A model generated the notes under the pieces. The model did no database searches. It saw nothing but the letters and a program-made list of their open reading frames with translations, and was not told the DNA's origin. A program made the translations under genes and the position numbers. A DNA stretch of 64,000 nucleotides from Acidithiobacillus caldus ATCC 51756. Its GTDB lineage: Bacteria; Pseudomonadota; Gammaproteobacteria; Acidithiobacillales; Acidithiobacillaceae. Shown one piece after another: positions 48,461 through 58,041 of the stretch. The stretch is from positions 2,437,001-2,501,000 of the forward strand of contig NZ_CP005986.1 in assembly GCF_000175575.2 (NCBI RefSeq), written 5' to 3'. Positions within the stretch are counted from its first letter, which is position 1. Each line of letters opens with the position of its first letter.

Positions 48461-48489
48461 TCGACATTTTATGGCAATCCTGCTACACT
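48461..48489 (+). promoter_or_regulatory. sigma-70 promoter for the glycine-zipper lipoprotein
   Basis: TCGACA (48461-48466, five of six consensus bases) and TACACT (48484-48489) are 17 bases apart, and a TG dinucleotide at 48481 gives an extended -10. The transcript would have a leader of about 90 bases before the ATG at 48587. Confidence 0.55.
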
Positions 48490-48586
48490 TACCCGAGTGA
48501 GTGGGGCGAAGGCTGAGTCGCCTCCAGAGCGTCCCTTGCCCTTTGCCCAGTCCCGAACGTTTGACCTTTTTTCGGAGGCAGGTTCC

Positions 48587-48829
48587 ATGAACGCGAAAAG
48601 TTTCTCCCTGCGCAACGTTGCTTATGCTGGCATATTCAGCCTGGGTCTCGTGGGCCTTTCGGGTTGCGCCCACATGACTCCAACACAACAACGCGTGGTC
48701 AGTGGCGGCGCCATCGGCGCTGCTGGCGGTGCCGCCCTGGGTGCCATTACGGGGGGTAGTCCGGCAGTGGGTGCTGCGGTGGGCGGCGTAGCCGGTGGCG
48801 CTGCCGGTGCCGTGATGGGTAATCACTGA
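48587..48829 (+). CDS. small glycine-zipper lipoprotein
   Basis: 80-residue protein. Signal peptide with lipobox LSGC near residue 25, short HMTPTQQRVVSGG linker, then an Ala/Gly zipper (AIGAAGGAALGAITGGSP and onward) with GxxxG spacing. Similar to YmgG/osmotically induced lipoproteins; role probably structural in the envelope. CGGAGG at 48573-48578 precedes the ATG. Confidence 0.78.
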   Translation: MNAKSFSLRNVAYAGIFSLGLVGLSGCAHMTPTQQRVVSGGAIGAAGGAALGAITGGSPAVGAAVGGVAGGAAGAVMGNH

Positions 48830-48891
48830 CCGCTCTACGGCGCCGCCCCGGGTCTGCGGCGCCCTGAGGCGCTCAGGGTGTGCGCGACCCG

Positions 48892-49392
48892 TCACGATTT
48901 GACCGAGCCGCCGTGATCCTCTCCCTGGGAACGGGCGCCCGCTGCGCTGTCGTCGGGCAGGGAACAGACCCCCTCTTTCTGCATGCCGACACAGGTTCCG
49001 TAGAGATAGAGGCTGTGGTCCGAGAGATGAAAGCCGCGCTCGCTGGCAATGCTTTGCTGGCGTGCCTCCAGGATCTCGTCGTAAAACTCCAGCACCCTGC
49101 CGCAGGCGGTGCAGACCATGTGATCGTGGTGGCCGCTTTCGTTCAGCTCAAAAACGGCGCGGTCGCCCTCAAAGTGGTGCCGCCGCACCAGTCCGGCCAT
49201 CTCGAACTGGGTCATGACCCGGTAGACCGTGGCGAGGCCCACCTCTTCGTCGGCCTCCAGGAGCTGGCGGTAGACCTCCTCGGCGGTGAGGTGGCGGCTC
49301 TCGCTGGTCTCCAGAATCTGCAGGATCCGTAGCCGAGGGAGCGTGGCCTTGAGGCCAGCCCTTTTCAATTCATCGCTGTGCATGAAACTCAT
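48892..49392 (-). CDS. fur: ferric uptake regulator Fur
   Basis: 166-residue metal-dependent repressor. ELKRAGLKATLPRLRILQIL begins the winged helix, LATVYRVMTQFEMAGLV is the recognition region, and the HHDHMVCTACGRVLEF segment supplies metal ligands and the structural zinc CxxC. The ATG at 49392 is chosen; ATG 49383 and TTG 49398 are alternatives. It is divergent from bamE, a standard arrangement. No convincing Fur box was found in the 57-base gap. Confidence 0.93.
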   Translation of the reverse strand: MSFMHSDELKRAGLKATLPRLRILQILETSESRHLTAEEVYRQLLEADEEVGLATVYRVMTQFEMAGLVRRHHFEGDRAVFELNESGHHDHMVCTACGRVLEFYDEILEARQQSIASERGFHLSDHSLYLYGTCVGMQKEGVCSLPDDSAAGARSQGEDHGGSVKS

Positions 49393-49449
49393 GGCCAAAG
49401 TCTGATCTATTGGTTAGCATAGAGAACCCCACTCACCAAGACAAGGACC

Positions 49450-49791
49450 ATGCGCAGCCTTTCTCGTCTCGTCATCCTCATCGCCCTGAGCGCCCTCCTA
49501 CTGGATGCCTGCAGCATCTACCGGGTGGCGGTGCAGCAAGGTAACGTCATCACCCAGAAAGAGCTGGCCAAGGTACACCCGGGCATGGACAAGCTCGAGG
49601 TGCGCACCGCCCTGGGCTCACCCATGCTCCAGGATCCCTGGCACCCCGACCAATGGACCTACGTCTACAGTTACAAGCCGGCCTATGGCCGCACCGAGGT
49701 GCGCCAAATCCAGCTGCAGTTCAAGGACGATCGCCTGCAAAGCATCAGCGGCGACGTCAAGGCGGAAGACCCCCACACCCCCCAGGGTTGA
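49450..49791 (+). CDS. bamE: outer membrane assembly lipoprotein BamE (SmpA/OmlA)
   Basis: 113-residue lipoprotein of the BAM complex. Lipobox LLDAC (Cys21), then QGNVITQKELAKVHPGMDKLEVRTALGSP, the SmpA/OmlA core. Asp at the -2 position of the lipobox is unusual. AAGGA lies just upstream of the ATG. Confidence 0.93.
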   Translation: MRSLSRLVILIALSALLLDACSIYRVAVQQGNVITQKELAKVHPGMDKLEVRTALGSPMLQDPWHPDQWTYVYSYKPAYGRTEVRQIQLQFKDDRLQSISGDVKAEDPHTPQG

Positions 49792-49837
49792 AGGACGCGC
49801 ATGGCTGGGGTGACGGTGCTGGACCAGTATCGGGGGG

Positions 49838-50308
49838 TCAGGACCGGGACGCTGAGGAACTGACCTTGGTCAAATCGGGCTGACCATACACGGTGCGCGC
49901 CCGCTGGGCGAATCGTTGCACCATGGTCTCCGCCGCTTGCTTGAAGATGGGTTCGAGGAAGGCGCCCACCAGACGCGAGGCAAACTCGAAGCGCATGTCC
50001 AAGGTCACCCGCGTGCCACCCTCCTGTGGCTCCAACTGCCACAGGCCTTCAAGAAATCGGAATGGACCCCGGACCAGACGTACCTCGGCGAGCTTCGGCC
50101 GCTGATAGCGGTTGCGGGTGGCGAAGGATTTGCCGAAGGCGCCGTGGGAGATGCCAATTTCCGCCACGACCTCATCGTCCTTACGCTCGAGGATACGGGC
50201 GCTACCGCACCAGGGCAGAAACTGGGGATAGGCCTGGACGTCTTCGATCAGGGCAAATATCTGATGGGTAGTGTACGGCAGCACGGCCGTCTTGCGTATA
50301 TGATGCAT
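49838..50308 (-). CDS. ratA: RatA/COQ10-like START domain protein
   Basis: 156-residue single-domain protein with the family N terminus RKTAVLPYTTHQIFALIEDVQAYPQFLPWC and LWQLEPQEGGTRVTLDMRFEF. Relatives bind ubiquinone (COQ10) or act on ribosomes (RatA toxin); which applies here cannot be told. The ATG at 50308 has GAGGA upstream. It lies near smpB on the opposite strand, as in many proteobacteria, with a cardiolipin-synthase-like gene inserted between. Confidence 0.82.
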   Translation of the reverse strand: MHHIRKTAVLPYTTHQIFALIEDVQAYPQFLPWCGSARILERKDDEVVAEIGISHGAFGKSFATRNRYQRPKLAEVRLVRGPFRFLEGLWQLEPQEGGTRVTLDMRFEFASRLVGAFLEPIFKQAAETMVQRFAQRARTVYGQPDLTKVSSSASRS

Positions 50309-50319
50309 GAGCGTCCTCT

Positions 50320-51483
50320 TCAATAGCGGCGCGCACCCATGGCACGCGCCTGCACCCAGCCATCGATCCTGGCGAGGATGCCCTCCAGGGGACGACGCCA
50401 CCAGGGCCGTCGCGCCCAGCGGTCCGCGACGATTTCGTGGGCACGGGCGAATTCCCGCAGGAACAGGGTGCGCAGCAACAGGTTGGGCACGGCGCCGCGC
50501 AATTCCATGTTGAGTTCACGATTGAACCACAGACTCAAAAAGTCGAGATTGGCAGAACCCACACTGGCCCAGCGCCCATCGACCTGGACGTATTTGCCGT
50601 GCAGGAAGCTACCCTCGTATTCGTATACGCGAATACCGTGTCTCAGCAGTTTCTGATAATACGCCTGAATACCAAAGCGCAAAAGTGGATGATCCGTGAT
50701 CCTGCCCGCCAGCAGCACGCGCACGTCCACGCCGCGGCGCACCGCTCCATACAGGAGGGAGAGGACCCTGGGATCGGGGTTGAAATACGGCGTGGCGATC
50801 CAGAGACTCTGCCGTGCCCCCTTGAAGGCCGCCATGTAGCGGCGCCGCACGTTCATCCGCCGCGGCGGATTGCCGGCCAACAGGCGCGCTTCGCCCCAGG
50901 AACCCGATTTGGCTGGGGACGAGTTTTCGGCTTGGCCGAGATCGGGATGCAGACCGGTGGCAAAAAGCGCGCGTCCGCGCTCGGCTATGGCACCCATCCC
51001 GGCCAGGAGTACGTCGCGATAGGGACGACCGCCGGGATGTCCGGACAACCAGGCGTCGCTTAGGGCAAAGCCGCCAACGGCGAGGCAGTATCCATCCACC
51101 AGAACGAGACGCCGATGGGTGCGCCGCAGGCGACCCTCCAGACCGCGCAGAGAGAGACGATGGTACCAGTGCAAAACGGCGCCCGCGGCCTCCAGTTCGC
51201 GCACCCAGCGTGTTGGGAACTCGCGGCTGCCCAGAGCGTCCAGAGTGAGATGCACACGCACACCGGCCCGGGCTTGGCGCACGAGGATGCGAAAGATCCG
51301 TTCTGGCCAGACTCCGGCTTGAAAGATATAGTTTTCCAGAAGTATCTCGTGGCGTGCCCGAGCCAGGGTCTGTTCCAGCCAATTGGCGATGTGCTCCATT
51401 TCCGTGAGCAGAACCAAGTCGCTCAGGGCTAGCCAGGGCGGCAGGGGCCAAAGCCTGTGGGGTCGGGGTAGGTGCTTGGACAT
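50320..51483 (-). CDS. cardiolipin synthase-like phospholipase D family protein
   Basis: 387-residue protein with two PLD motifs: [16 protein letters not shown] (first, with Arg in place of Lys) and [20 protein letters not shown] (second, canonical). Length and layout resemble ClsB, which joins phospholipids to cardiolipin at the inner membrane. The ATG at 51483 has GGAG upstream. It precedes ratA by 11 bases on the same strand. Confidence 0.85.
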   Translation of the reverse strand: MSKHLPRPHRLWPLPPWLALSDLVLLTEMEHIANWLEQTLARARHEILLENYIFQAGVWPERIFRILVRQARAGVRVHLTLDALGSREFPTRWVRELEAAGAVLHWYHRLSLRGLEGRLRRTHRRLVLVDGYCLAVGGFALSDAWLSGHPGGRPYRDVLLAGMGAIAERGRALFATGLHPDLGQAENSSPAKSGSWGEARLLAGNPPRRMNVRRRYMAAFKGARQSLWIATPYFNPDPRVLSLLYGAVRRGVDVRVLLAGRITDHPLLRFGIQAYYQKLLRHGIRVYEYEGSFLHGKYVQVDGRWASVGSANLDFLSLWFNRELNMELRGAVPNLLLRTLFLREFARAHEIVADRWARRPWWRRPLEGILARIDGWVQARAMGARRY

Positions 51484-51640
51484 GGGGTCTCCGGGCCTGT
51501 ACCGTGCCATGCTAACCAAAGTACCGGAGCCTGGGCAGGCCTGGCTAGCGCCGTCGTCACCGGTCGATCCCGGCGGCGGTTACCAGCACTTCGCGGGCGG
51601 ATATTTTTGGTTACAATGCGCCCTTGCACGGGAGACACCC

Positions 51641-52102
51641 ATGAGCAGCACCATCGCCCTCAACCGTGAGGCGAAACACGAGTATTTCATCGAAGAGCGT
51701 TTCGAGGCCGGCATCGCCCTGGAAGGCTGGGAGGTGAAGTCCCTGCGGGCCGGGCGTCTGAACCTCAAAGACAGCTATGTGGTGGTGAAGCAGGGTGAGC
51801 TGTGGCTCTTAGGCGCGCACATCAGCCCCTTGACCACCGCCAGCACCCACATCCATCCGGATCCGACGCGCACGCGCAAACTCCTCATGCATCGGCTGGA
51901 AATCAATCGCCTCATCGGTGCCATCGAACGCAAGGGCTACACCGTGGTGCCTCTGGCAATGTACTGGAAGGCGGGACGCGCCAAGGTCGAGATTGCACTC
52001 GTCAAGGGTAAACAGGCCCACGACAAGCGCGCCAGCATCAAAGAGCGGGAATGGCAGCGGGACAAGGCGCGGATCCTGAAAGGGGGCGGCCGTGAGCTCT
52101 GA
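51641..52102 (+). CDS. smpB: SsrA-binding protein SmpB
   Basis: 153-residue partner of tmRNA in ribosome rescue. [40 protein letters not shown] and the basic tail [19 protein letters not shown] are typical. GGGAGA precedes the ATG and a TACAAT at 51612-51617 could be its -10, though no good -35 is visible. No tmRNA gene is in the window. Confidence 0.95.
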   Translation: MSSTIALNREAKHEYFIEERFEAGIALEGWEVKSLRAGRLNLKDSYVVVKQGELWLLGAHISPLTTASTHIHPDPTRTRKLLMHRLEINRLIGAIERKGYTVVPLAMYWKAGRAKVEIALVKGKQAHDKRASIKEREWQRDKARILKGGGREL

Positions 52103-53756
52103 ACGTCGGCAGGGCGGATTTACGGTTCAGGCTGCCCTCGTTTTTCTTTTTGCCTTCTGGCTGCTGGCCTTTCACACGGGCGACGCGAGTCTCTGGGATA
52201 TCGACGAACCCAACAATGCCCAATCCCTGAAAGAAATGATCGTACACCACGATTTCGTGGTGCCCACCTTCAATGGCCAGCTGCGTCCCGACAAGCCCAT
52301 CCTCAACTATTGGCTGATGGATGTGGGCGTGCGCCTCTTGGGTATGAACTCCTGGGGACTGCGCATCGGCTCGGTGGCCCTGGGCGCGCTCTTGGTGCTC
52401 TATCTGATGTTCGCCCTGCGGCCCTTTCTGGGCGATGAGGCGGCGCTGCTCACCGGCCTTTTTACCGCCACGGCCCTGCATAGCCAGATCATTTTCCGGG
52501 CAGCGGTACCCGACCCTCTGCTCATTTTTTTCGTGACCGTGAGCCTGCTGTCCTGGCTGCACGGTTATTTGCGGTCCAAGGGACGTCTTGGCCACTATCT
52601 CCTGGCCTACGCCGCCATGGGCTTGGGCACGCTGGCCAAGGGGCCCATCGCTTTTCTCCTGCCCGGCCTCATCATCACCGTTTTTCTCCTCTTGCGTCGC
52701 GATCTCCCCCACCTGTGGCGGGAAGGTCGGCTCACCCTTGGTGTGCCGCTCTTTCTCGTCATCGCTTTGCCCTGGTATCTGGCCGTGGGCATTGCCACCC
52801 ACTGGGCCTGGGACCTGCGCTTCATCGATGCGCAGAATGTGGGCCGCTACACGGCGGCCATGCAGGGACATCGCGGTCCCATCTACTACTACCTGCTGAC
52901 GACCTTCCTTGGCCTTTTGCCCTGGTCGGTCTTCCTCCCCCAGACCCTGGCCGAGGGCTGGCGGCAGCGGCGGGGAATGATCGTTGCGCAACCCGTCCAG
53001 GCCTTTTTCTGGCTTTGGGCGGGGTTGTGGATCGCTTTTTTCAGCCTCGGCGCCACCAAGTTGCCCAACTACGTCTGGGAAGCCTATCCACCCCTCCTGG
53101 CCCTGCTGGCCTGGCGCATTCGCCTTGCCCTGACCGGCGAACGCCCCCTTGGACCTTGGGGATTGCGCGCCTCCTTCGCGCTGCTGGCGACGGTGGGTCT
53201 CGTTCTGGTGGGGCTGGGCGCCTGGCTCGTGCCCAAGGACATCCCGCCCCTGGGTTCGGTGGCTTACCTCGGTTTGCCCTATCTTCTGGGAGCTTTACTT
53301 GCCTTGGTCTTCGTGCAGGGACGCCGGCTCTGGGGGGTTATCGCGAGTCTCGGTGCAGCCGCCGTTGGCCTCACTCTGTGTCTCGTGCTCCTGGCCATGC
53401 CCTCCCTGGACGCCCTGAAACCCTCGGTCACCATGGGGTATCTGGTCCGCCACCTGGAGGGTTCCAGGTCCTACAGCCTGGGCACCTGGCGCTGGTGGGA
53501 ACCGAGCTTTCTCTTTTATGCCGGCCGCGGCGCGATGACGGCAACCGAGCTCGATGCCCCACAGACCCAGGTACCGGAGATCCTCCAGGGCCATCCCGGA
53601 CCACTTTTCCTGGTGACACCACAGGAAGATGTGTCGGCCCTGCGGCGGGAGCTACCGAAGGGCATCCAGGTGAGGGAACTCTATACGGGCTACGAACTCT
53701 ATAGCCGCCGACGCATCAGCCTGCTGCGCATCGATAAGGAGAAGATCCGACCATGA
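52092..53756 (+). CDS. GT83-type membrane glycosyltransferase (ArnT-like)
   Basis: 554-residue polytopic membrane protein with about 12 helices. The N-terminal periplasmic loop [16 protein letters not shown] and [15 protein letters not shown] match the ArnT/PMT-like family that transfers sugars from undecaprenyl phosphate to lipid A or proteins. Substrate not assigned; no arn genes are nearby. It starts at GTG 52092, overlapping smpB by 11 bases. Confidence 0.8.
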   Translation: MSSERRQGGFTVQAALVFLFAFWLLAFHTGDASLWDIDEPNNAQSLKEMIVHHDFVVPTFNGQLRPDKPILNYWLMDVGVRLLGMNSWGLRIGSVALGALLVLYLMFALRPFLGDEAALLTGLFTATALHSQIIFRAAVPDPLLIFFVTVSLLSWLHGYLRSKGRLGHYLLAYAAMGLGTLAKGPIAFLLPGLIITVFLLLRRDLPHLWREGRLTLGVPLFLVIALPWYLAVGIATHWAWDLRFIDAQNVGRYTAAMQGHRGPIYYYLLTTFLGLLPWSVFLPQTLAEGWRQRRGMIVAQPVQAFFWLWAGLWIAFFSLGATKLPNYVWEAYPPLLALLAWRIRLALTGERPLGPWGLRASFALLATVGLVLVGLGAWLVPKDIPPLGSVAYLGLPYLLGALLALVFVQGRRLWGVIASLGAAAVGLTLCLVLLAMPSLDALKPSVTMGYLVRHLEGSRSYSLGTWRWWEPSFLFYAGRGAMTATELDAPQTQVPEILQGHPGPLFLVTPQEDVSALRRELPKGIQVRELYTGYELYSRRRISLLRIDKEKIRP

Positions 53757-54385
53757 AGATCCGCATCCCGAGTATACCTGCCCTATGGGCGAGCGCCCTG
53801 TTGACTCTGTGCCTGATGTCCATCTTCGCTCCATGGGTTGCAGCACAGGCAGAGCCACAAAAGGGCGCGGACGAGAGTTTCTGGCAGGCCCTGGACCACA
53901 CCCACTACATTGCCGAGGGGGAGCACGGGCCGGTGGTCTATCTCTTCATGGACCCCAATTGTCCCTACTGTCACGAGCTTTTTGCCTGGCTGCAGAACCC
54001 TGTCGCGGCCGGGCAACTGCGCTTGCGCGTGGTTTTGGTGGGCTACCTCACGGCCAGCAGTGCGGCCAAGGCGGCCTCCATCCTGGCGGCGAAGGACCCG
54101 CTCCAAGCACTGAAAGCCAACGAGGACGGCTTCGCCATCCGGGATGGTAAACCCGAGGGGGGGGCGCCTTTGGCCAATGCGGCGACCCTGGCCAAAATGC
54201 GCCCCATTCTCGACCGTAACTATAATTTCCTCCAGGGCAAGGAGTCCTTGTTGCCGGAGTTGGCCTCTGCCGGGGAGGAGTCGGCGACGGTGCCGTTTCT
54301 GGTCTATCGTCAGAAGGGAGTCATCCACTATGTCATCGGTCTACCCAGTCATCGGCAATGGAAGGCCTTGACCGGATCAAACTGA
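53753..54385 (+). CDS. DsbG/DsbC-like thiol-disulfide protein
   Basis: 210-residue periplasmic thioredoxin-fold protein. Signal peptide about 1-31, then VVYLFMDPNCPYCHELFAWL with active site CPYC, as in DsbG, and cis-Pro region ATVPFLVYRQKG. It is shorter than E. coli DsbG/C and lacks most of the N-terminal dimerisation domain. It overlaps the glycosyltransferase gene (ATGA) and dsbB, suggesting that DsbB is its partner. Confidence 0.82.
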   Translation: MKIRIPSIPALWASALLTLCLMSIFAPWVAAQAEPQKGADESFWQALDHTHYIAEGEHGPVVYLFMDPNCPYCHELFAWLQNPVAAGQLRLRVVLVGYLTASSAAKAASILAAKDPLQALKANEDGFAIRDGKPEGGAPLANAATLAKMRPILDRNYNFLQGKESLLPELASAGEESATVPFLVYRQKGVIHYVIGLPSHRQWKALTGSN

Positions 54386-54933
54386 GGGGCCGCGGACCCT
54401 CCGTCCTGGCCGTCGCCATTGCGGCGATGGCGGCCTTTGCTCTGGGAATCATGCTCTGGCTGCAATTTCACCAGGGTGTCCAGCCCTGCAGCCTCTGCAT
54501 CTATCAACGCCTGGCGGCCATCCTCCTGATTGTCCTGCTGCTGCTCGGTCTGCCGGGATCATGGACCTGGCGTCGTGCCAGCTGGATCGGCGCTATCGTG
54601 GTGAGCCTGGGGGGCGCGGGACTGGCCGGTTGGCAGTGGCACCTGGCAGCGGCCGCCGCAAGCCGGGTTCGTGCCTGCACGGCGGTGCAGCTGCTACCCG
54701 CGTCGAGCTTTGCACCGGGAACCCTGGCGGGCTCTCTGGCCGCCGCCTTGGCGGGCAGGGGCTCCTGTGCCGTAGCCGGGCAGGCACGCTGGTTGGGCTG
54801 GCCCGTCACCCATTGGAGCCTGCTCTTCTTTCTGCTTGCGGCGCTACTCGTGCTCTGGGCGGTGTGGAGCTGTTGGCAAAAGCCCTTGGTCGGCACATTC
54901 CGGGAGGAATCCGAGGGGCGGCAGATCCGGTAG
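54358..54933 (+). CDS. dsbB: disulfide bond formation protein DsbB
   Basis: 191-residue inner-membrane protein with four helices that passes electrons from periplasmic dithiols to quinone. First pair Cys44-Cys47 (QPCSLCIYQR), second pair Cys107 and Cys137 in the long periplasmic loop. It overlaps the DsbG-like gene by 28 bases and its last 90 bases overlap purK on the opposite strand. Confidence 0.9.
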   Translation: MEGLDRIKLRGRGPSVLAVAIAAMAAFALGIMLWLQFHQGVQPCSLCIYQRLAAILLIVLLLLGLPGSWTWRRASWIGAIVVSLGGAGLAGWQWHLAAAAASRVRACTAVQLLPASSFAPGTLAGSLAAALAGRGSCAVAGQARWLGWPVTHWSLLFFLLAALLVLWAVWSCWQKPLVGTFREESEGRQIR

Positions 54934-56049
54934 GGCAAGACTGCGGCGCAAAGCCGCAACGGTCTTGGCGATGGCATGGGAATGCTCAGGGAGGATCGTC
55001 AGATGGCCCATCTTGCGCCGCGGGCGGGCTTCCCGTTTACCGTAGAGCCAGAGCTTGGTCTGCGGATGCTCGAGAACGCTGGACCAATCCGGCTCCTGCG
55101 GGGTCCAGAGATCGCCCAGCAGATTCATCATCGCTACGGGGCTCAACAGGCGGGTGTCGCCCAGAGGTAAGCCGCAGAGACAGCGAAGCTGCTGGTCGAA
55201 CTGACTGTGGATGCTGGCATCGAGACTGAAATGGCCACTGTTGTGCGGTCTGGGGGCCAGTTCGTTGACCAGTATCTCCCCGTGACCATCGACAAAGAAC
55301 TCCACGGCGAGAACACCGATGTAGTCGAGGGCTTCGGCAATCCGCAGGGCCATGTGGCGCGCCTCGGACTCCATGGCGGTGGGCTCTGTGTCGCAGACCA
55401 GGGTGAGATCCAGTATGCCGTCGCGGTGATAGTTGTACGCTGCCGGGTAGAACACCACCATGCCGTCCTCGCCACGCGCCAGCAGAATGGAAAACTCGGC
55501 CGCGAGATCGACACGCGCCTCGAGGACCGCATCCACGGTGCCCAGGGCCTGCCACGCAGCGGCCAGATCCTCGCCGCAGACCACCGTCTCCTGGCCTTTA
55601 CCATCGTAGCCCCAGCGCGCTGTCTTGAGGAGGGCAGGGAAGGGGAAATCGTCCGTCACGGGTGGCAGTGGAGTGCCAGCATCCAGCGCGATGAAGGGTG
55701 CCACGGGAAGATCGAGATCTCGGAGGAAGGATTTTTCCAGGCGACGATCCTGGGCGATACGCACCGCTTCGGGACCCGGGCGCATCCACGCTGCGCAGTG
55801 GGCCAGGGCCGCCGCCGGGATGTTTTCCGATTCCACGGTGACGGCAGCAACGCCGCGAGTAAACTCCTCCAGGGCCACCGGATCGTCCAGCGGGGCACAG
55901 AGGTGACGGGCGGCGGTACGGGCGGCGGGACAGTGGGGGTCGGGGTCGAGCACCCAGACGGGATAGCCGTGCCGCTGCGCCGCCAGGACGAAGAACATGC
56001 CGAGCTGCCCGCCGCCCAGCACACCCAGGGTTTGGCCGCCCCGAATCAT
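54844..56049 (-). CDS. purK: N5-carboxyaminoimidazole ribonucleotide synthase
   Basis: 401-residue ATP-grasp enzyme of purine synthesis. [21 protein letters not shown] opens the chain, with [11 protein letters not shown] (ATP loop), [25 protein letters not shown] (metal/ATP site). It starts four bases inside purE (ATGA) in the usual purEK order. The C-terminal 30 codons overlap dsbB on the other strand. Confidence 0.95.
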   Translation of the reverse strand: MIRGGQTLGVLGGGQLGMFFVLAAQRHGYPVWVLDPDPHCPAARTAARHLCAPLDDPVALEEFTRGVAAVTVESENIPAAALAHCAAWMRPGPEAVRIAQDRRLEKSFLRDLDLPVAPFIALDAGTPLPPVTDDFPFPALLKTARWGYDGKGQETVVCGEDLAAAWQALGTVDAVLEARVDLAAEFSILLARGEDGMVVFYPAAYNYHRDGILDLTLVCDTEPTAMESEARHMALRIAEALDYIGVLAVEFFVDGHGEILVNELAPRPHNSGHFSLDASIHSQFDQQLRCLCGLPLGDTRLLSPVAMMNLLGDLWTPQEPDWSSVLEHPQTKLWLYGKREARPRRKMGHLTILPEHSHAIAKTVAALRRSLALPDLPPLGFLPECADQGLLPTAPHRPEHE

Positions 56050-56546
56050 GGCAGCGTGGGCGGCGGCACGGTGGCGGCCAGAACGGCGCTTTCCTGCTGC
56101 CGACGGAACTCCGCCAAGGCAGCGGCGATGGCGGGATACGCCGGCGCCAGCATCGCCGCAGCAAAGAGAGCGGCATTGGCGGCTCCTGCCCGGCCGATGG
56201 CGAAGGTGGCCACCGGTACACCTTTGGGCATCTGGACAATGGAGAGCAGGGAATCCAGCCCCTGCAAATGCCGCGAAGGAACGGGCACACCCAGTACCGG
56301 AACCACGGTCTTGGCGGCGAGCATGCCCGGCAGGTGCGCAGCGCCCCCAGCACCGGCGATGATGGCGGTGAGCCCTCGCTGTGCCGCCGTCTCGGCGTAC
56401 TGGAAGAGCAGATCGGGAGTGCGATGCGCCGAAACCACCCGCGCTTCAAAGGGGATCTTCAGGGCCTCCAGGTGCTCGGCCGCAGCCTGCAGGGTCTCCC
56501 AGTCGCTCTGGCTACCCATGACCAAACCCAGCAGGGGGGATTGCAT
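56046..56546 (-). CDS. purE: N5-carboxyaminoimidazole ribonucleotide mutase
   Basis: 166-residue enzyme converting N5-CAIR to [15 protein letters not shown] (catalytic Ser/Asp loop), [11 protein letters not shown] (catalytic His) and [13 protein letters not shown] are complete. AAGGAGG lies eight bases before the ATG at 56546. Divergent from trmB. Confidence 0.95.
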   Translation of the reverse strand: MQSPLLGLVMGSQSDWETLQAAAEHLEALKIPFEARVVSAHRTPDLLFQYAETAAQRGLTAIIAGAGGAAHLPGMLAAKTVVPVLGVPVPSRHLQGLDSLLSIVQMPKGVPVATFAIGRAGAANAALFAAAMLAPAYPAIAAALAEFRRQQESAVLAATVPPPTLP

Positions 56547-56557
56547 GCCTGCCTCCT

Positions 56558-56586
56558 TTAGGCCTTTTTTCCAAACTCGCTATAAT
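56558..56586 (+). promoter_or_regulatory. putative trmB promoter giving a nearly leaderless mRNA
   Basis: A perfect TATAAT at 56581-56586 with a weak -35 (TTAGGC, 56558-56563) 17 bases upstream. Initiation about seven bases downstream would fall at the ATG at 56594. The TATAAT contains a competing ATG at 56585, which would then not be transcribed. Confidence 0.45.
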
Positions 56587-56593
56587 GCCTTGC

Positions 56594-57301
56594 ATGTCCA
56601 TTTCTCTCAAGCCAGATGTCCCGGGGCCCGGGCAGGGTCACCGTCCGCTGCGCAGCTTCGTACTGCGCCAGGGTCGATTTACCAAGGCACAGCGACGCGC
56701 TCTGGCCGAGCTGCTGCCGCGCTGGGCCATCGCGCCGGAGCGGGCCTGGACCTGCCCCTGGGGTGACAAAAGGCCTCTGGCTTTGGAGATCGGTTTCGGC
56801 AATGGCGAGCACCTTGCCCATTTTGCCGCCCAGCATCCCGACTGGGGTTGTATCGGTGCCGAGGTGCACGCCCCCGGCGTGGGCGCCCTGCTCCAGCGTC
56901 TGGAGGCGGGGAGCATCGACAATGTGCGGGTACTCCACGGGGATGCCATGGCCTGGATCGAGACGCTGCCGCCGGCGCTTTTCTCCCTCATCGTCATTCA
57001 GTTCCCCGATCCCTGGCCGAAGAAGCGCCACCACAAGCGCCGTCTGTTACAGGAAGCATCGGCGAAACGCCTGGCAGATCTCCTCGTCCCCGGCGGCGAG
57101 TTGCAGTTTGCGACGGACTGGGAACCCTATGCCCAGCACGCGCTGACCGTGCTCGACACCACCCCATCCCTCGAGAATCTCGCGCCGGGAGGGGGGTTCA
57201 GCCCGCCTCCGGAAAATCGCATTCCGACACGCTTCGAACGTCGGGGAGCGGCGCTGGGGCACCAGGTTTTCGATCTACGCTTTCGCAGGCGCCCAGGCTG
57301 A
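56594..57301 (+). CDS. trmB: tRNA (guanosine(46)-N7)-methyltransferase
   Basis: 235-residue SAM-dependent enzyme. RSFVLRQGRFTKAQ, SAM site LALEIGFGNGEHL and the family motif QFPDPWPKKRHHKRRL are present. The ATG at 56594 is preferred over 56585 because the latter lies in a TATAAT promoter box; neither has a ribosome-binding site. Confidence 0.93.
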   Translation: MSISLKPDVPGPGQGHRPLRSFVLRQGRFTKAQRRALAELLPRWAIAPERAWTCPWGDKRPLALEIGFGNGEHLAHFAAQHPDWGCIGAEVHAPGVGALLQRLEAGSIDNVRVLHGDAMAWIETLPPALFSLIVIQFPDPWPKKRHHKRRLLQEASAKRLADLLVPGGELQFATDWEPYAQHALTVLDTTPSLENLAPGGGFSPPPENRIPTRFERRGAALGHQVFDLRFRRRPG

Positions 57302-57303
57302 GC

Positions 57304-58002
57304 GTGGTGGCCGAGGAAGGGGCAAAAAAGTCCAACTGTCTGCGCTGTGCCATGCGTGCGCGCAGCATATTCGCCGGTTTGAGCGGTGAGGAACTCTGTG
57401 CCTTGGGCATGGACGTGATCGACCTGGAGTTTGTGGGCGGAACCACCATCTATCGGGAAGGCGACAGCGCCAGCCATGCCTATACCTTGCGCGAGGGAGC
57501 CATAAAGCTCGTCAAATCCTTGGCCGATGGTCGTGCCCAGATCGTTCGCCTGCTGCATCACGGTGATCTGTTCGGCTTTGAGGGACTGCACCGGGAGCAA
57601 CACCAGCACACGGCCATCGCCCTGTCGACGGTCAAGCTGTGCCGTCTCGACCTGCGCGAGCTAGACCTCTTGTCCCAGCGCTTGCCGGCCGTGCGCGAGG
57701 CCATCTTTCGCCGCTGGCAGCGCGCACTGGAAGAGGCCGAGAATCGTATCGTCGATCTGGGCACACGCCGGGCCGAGGCGCGGCTGGCTACCTTCCTGCT
57801 GCAATGGGCGCAGGCTTATCCGCAGCGGCGCAGCCTGCCCTTCCCCCTCACCCGCCAGGATCTTGGCGAATTCCTGGGACTAAGCACCGAGCACGTCAGT
57901 CGGATCATGGCGGACTTCAAGCGTCGCAACTGGCTGCGGGAATCCCGGGGCGAACTGGAGATCCTCGACCCGAAGGCCTTGGGCGCAGTCGGCGCGTCCT
58001 GA
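57304..58002 (+). CDS. Crp/Fnr-family transcriptional regulator (FNR-like)
   Basis: 232-residue regulator with a cyclic-nucleotide-like sensor domain and a C-terminal helix-turn-helix. The recognition helix GLSTEHVSRIMADF has the E-x-x-S-R pattern of FNR, which reads TTGAT half-sites. Cys12-x2-Cys15 and Cys113 align in spacing with FNR Cys20, Cys23 and Cys122, but the position of Cys29 is Ser21; Cys32 is another candidate. Start is GTG 57304, three bases after trmB. Oxygen sensing through a cluster is plausible, not proved. Confidence 0.82.
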   Translation: MVAEEGAKKSNCLRCAMRARSIFAGLSGEELCALGMDVIDLEFVGGTTIYREGDSASHAYTLREGAIKLVKSLADGRAQIVRLLHHGDLFGFEGLHREQHQHTAIALSTVKLCRLDLRELDLLSQRLPAVREAIFRRWQRALEEAENRIVDLGTRRAEARLATFLLQWAQAYPQRRSLPFPLTRQDLGEFLGLSTEHVSRIMADFKRRNWLRESRGELEILDPKALGAVGAS

Positions 58003-58041
58003 AGGGGCCGGTTCGGCAATACCCGATAAAATCGATCTACT

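Noticed and set aside
48299-48895. 198-codon minus-strand frame across the glycine-zipper gene
   Set aside because: Most of it is the shadow of the plus-strand lipoprotein; only its last 49 codons have a lipobox and are kept as a weak call.
49393-49449. Fur box in the fur/bamE gap
   Set aside because: No stretch resembles GATAATGATAATCATTATC beyond chance.
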